Assembly (NCBI GenBank): GCA_027563935.2 | Contig: CM050454.1 | Coordinates: 48,016,596 to 48,080,595 of the forward strand | Length of the DNA stretch: 64,000 nucleotides | Direction of reading: 5' to 3' | Source: Costus lasius | Taxonomy: Eukaryota > Streptophyta > Magnoliopsida > Zingiberales > Costaceae | In this document: piece by piece, positions 63,411-64,000 of the stretch | How positions within the stretch are numbered: the first letter of the stretch is position 1 | Layout of the letters: each line of letters begins with the position of its first letter | The notes under the pieces: model-generated | Databases searched by the model: none | What the model saw: only the letters and a program-made list of their open reading frames with translations | Told to the model about the DNA's origin: nothing | Made by a program: the position numbers and the translations under genes

Positions 63411-64000
63411 AAATACTCCTAATCTCCTTGACAGTGGTGGGTGGTGCTAGCTTCTCAATCACTTCTATTTTGGCTTTGTCCACTTCAATCCCTTTCTCTG
63501 AAACAAGATGGCCTAAAACTATTCCCTGTCTAACCATAAAGTGACACTTCTCCCAATTCAAGACAAGGTTAGTCTCTTCGCACCTCTGCAAGACTTTAGA
63601 GAGATTAGCTAAGCAATCATCAAAAGTGAAACCATAGACAGAGAAATCATCCATAAAAACATCAATGAAATCTTCAATAAATTCAGAAAAAATTGCCATC
63701 ATACACCTTTGAAAAGTTGCAGGTTCATTGCATAAACCAAAAGGCATTCTCCTATAAGCAAAAGTACCATATGGACATGTAAAAGTGGTTTTATCCTGAT
63801 CGTCAGGATGAATAGGAATCTGAAAAAATCCGGAATACCCATCAAGAAAACAAAAGTGAGAGTGGTTGGCAAGTCTTTCCACCATTTGATCGATGAAAGG
63901 TAAGGGAAAATGATCTTTCCTAGTGGCAACATTTAATTTTCTATAATCAATACACATACGCCAACTAGTGACATTTCTAACAGGTATCAATTCATTATCC
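63364..64000 (-). pseudogene. Ath2 reverse transcriptase, partial, frameshifted
   Basis: Minus strand, entering from the right edge: NVTSWRMCIDYRKLNVATRK, DGYSGFFQIPIHPDDQDKTT, MPFGLCNEPATFQRCMMAI, then the catalytic box FMDDFSVYG and GIVLGHLVSEKGIEVDKAKI. Near 63400 the frame shifts by one before GHAGFYR. FMDD with FSVYG is typical of Athila. The N-terminal part of RT, protease and gag are off-window. Confidence 0.93.

Larger units (their letters stand above)
58844..64000 (-). mobile_element. Ath2: Athila-type element with pol, 3' UTR and LTR
   Basis: Minus strand: RT, RNase H, integrase, 3' UTR and LTR, with pol running off the right edge. Frameshifts and stops show an old copy. Unexpectedly the LTR is followed on its left by a primer site, as if it were also the 5' LTR of a second internal region; see findings. 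Confidence 0.88.

Noticed and set aside
1..64000. Host protein-coding genes, rRNA or satellite centromere arrays
   Set aside because: Every substantial frame belongs to a retrotransposon, or is an LTR or antisense shadow. No rRNA-like sequence or long uniform satellite was seen.

Overview
The window is plant nuclear repeat DNA made almost entirely of LTR retrotransposons; I found no host gene, rRNA or tRNA gene. The kinds of element point to an angiosperm with a repeat-rich genome: Ty1/copia elements with initiator-tRNA-Met primer sites, two Ty3/gypsy chromoviruses (one with 3.2-kb LTRs, Tekay/Del-like; one with a C-terminal chromodomain, CRM/Galadriel-like), and several Athila-type Ty3/gypsy elements with the TGGCGCYGTTGCCGGGG primer site. 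The mixture suggests heterochromatin, perhaps pericentromeric (inference). The species cannot be named from the sequence. Element names used below (G1, G2, Copia A/B/C/H, Ath1-Ath4, NA-E) are labels of convenience.

Layout from left to right. 1-4239: 3' part of G1 (integrase, chromodomain, 3' LTR). 4240-9005: Copia A on the minus strand, cut by G1. 9006-15983: Copia B on the plus strand, whose 5' end was separated from it by the insertion of A. 15984-16456 and 24837-26923: 3' UTR and 3' LTR of Ath4 (+). 16457-24836: complete G2 with an uninterrupted 1543-codon gag-pol. 26924-33239, 42292-42686 and 49534-51915: three pieces of Ath1 (-), split by complete Copia C (33240-42291) and by complete NA-E (42687-49533), a non-autonomous element that keeps a long gag-like ORF. 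51916-55034: Copia H, two LTR pieces with minisatellites and an RNase H remnant. 55035-57358: Ath3 LTR and 3' UTR (-). 57359-58843: a GC-richer segment with a chromovirus-like polyprotein tail. 58844-64000: Ath2 (-), with primer site, LTR, 3' UTR, integrase, RNase H and RT.

The insertions form a stack: H contains Ath1, which contains Ath4, which contains B, which contains A, which contains G1. G2 sits separately in Ath4, C and NA-E sit in Ath1, and Ath3 sits in H. Complete 5-bp target duplications on both sides are visible for G2 (GTTTG), C (GGTGC) and NA-E (GTTGT). For A, G1, Ath4, Ath1 and Ath3 one side is visible, and for A, Ath4, Ath1 and Ath3 an undisrupted copy of the site elsewhere in the window agrees.

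G2, Copia B and Copia C look youngest, because of near-identical LTRs and/or open polyproteins. The Athila and H pieces are older and carry stops and frameshifts, many of them C-to-T type. The Athila-type elements share unusual non-coding structure: clusters of TTACGG...CCGTAA inverted repeats, a repeated GCACGAAAGTGA motif in the LTRs, and a conserved 3'-UTR hairpin.
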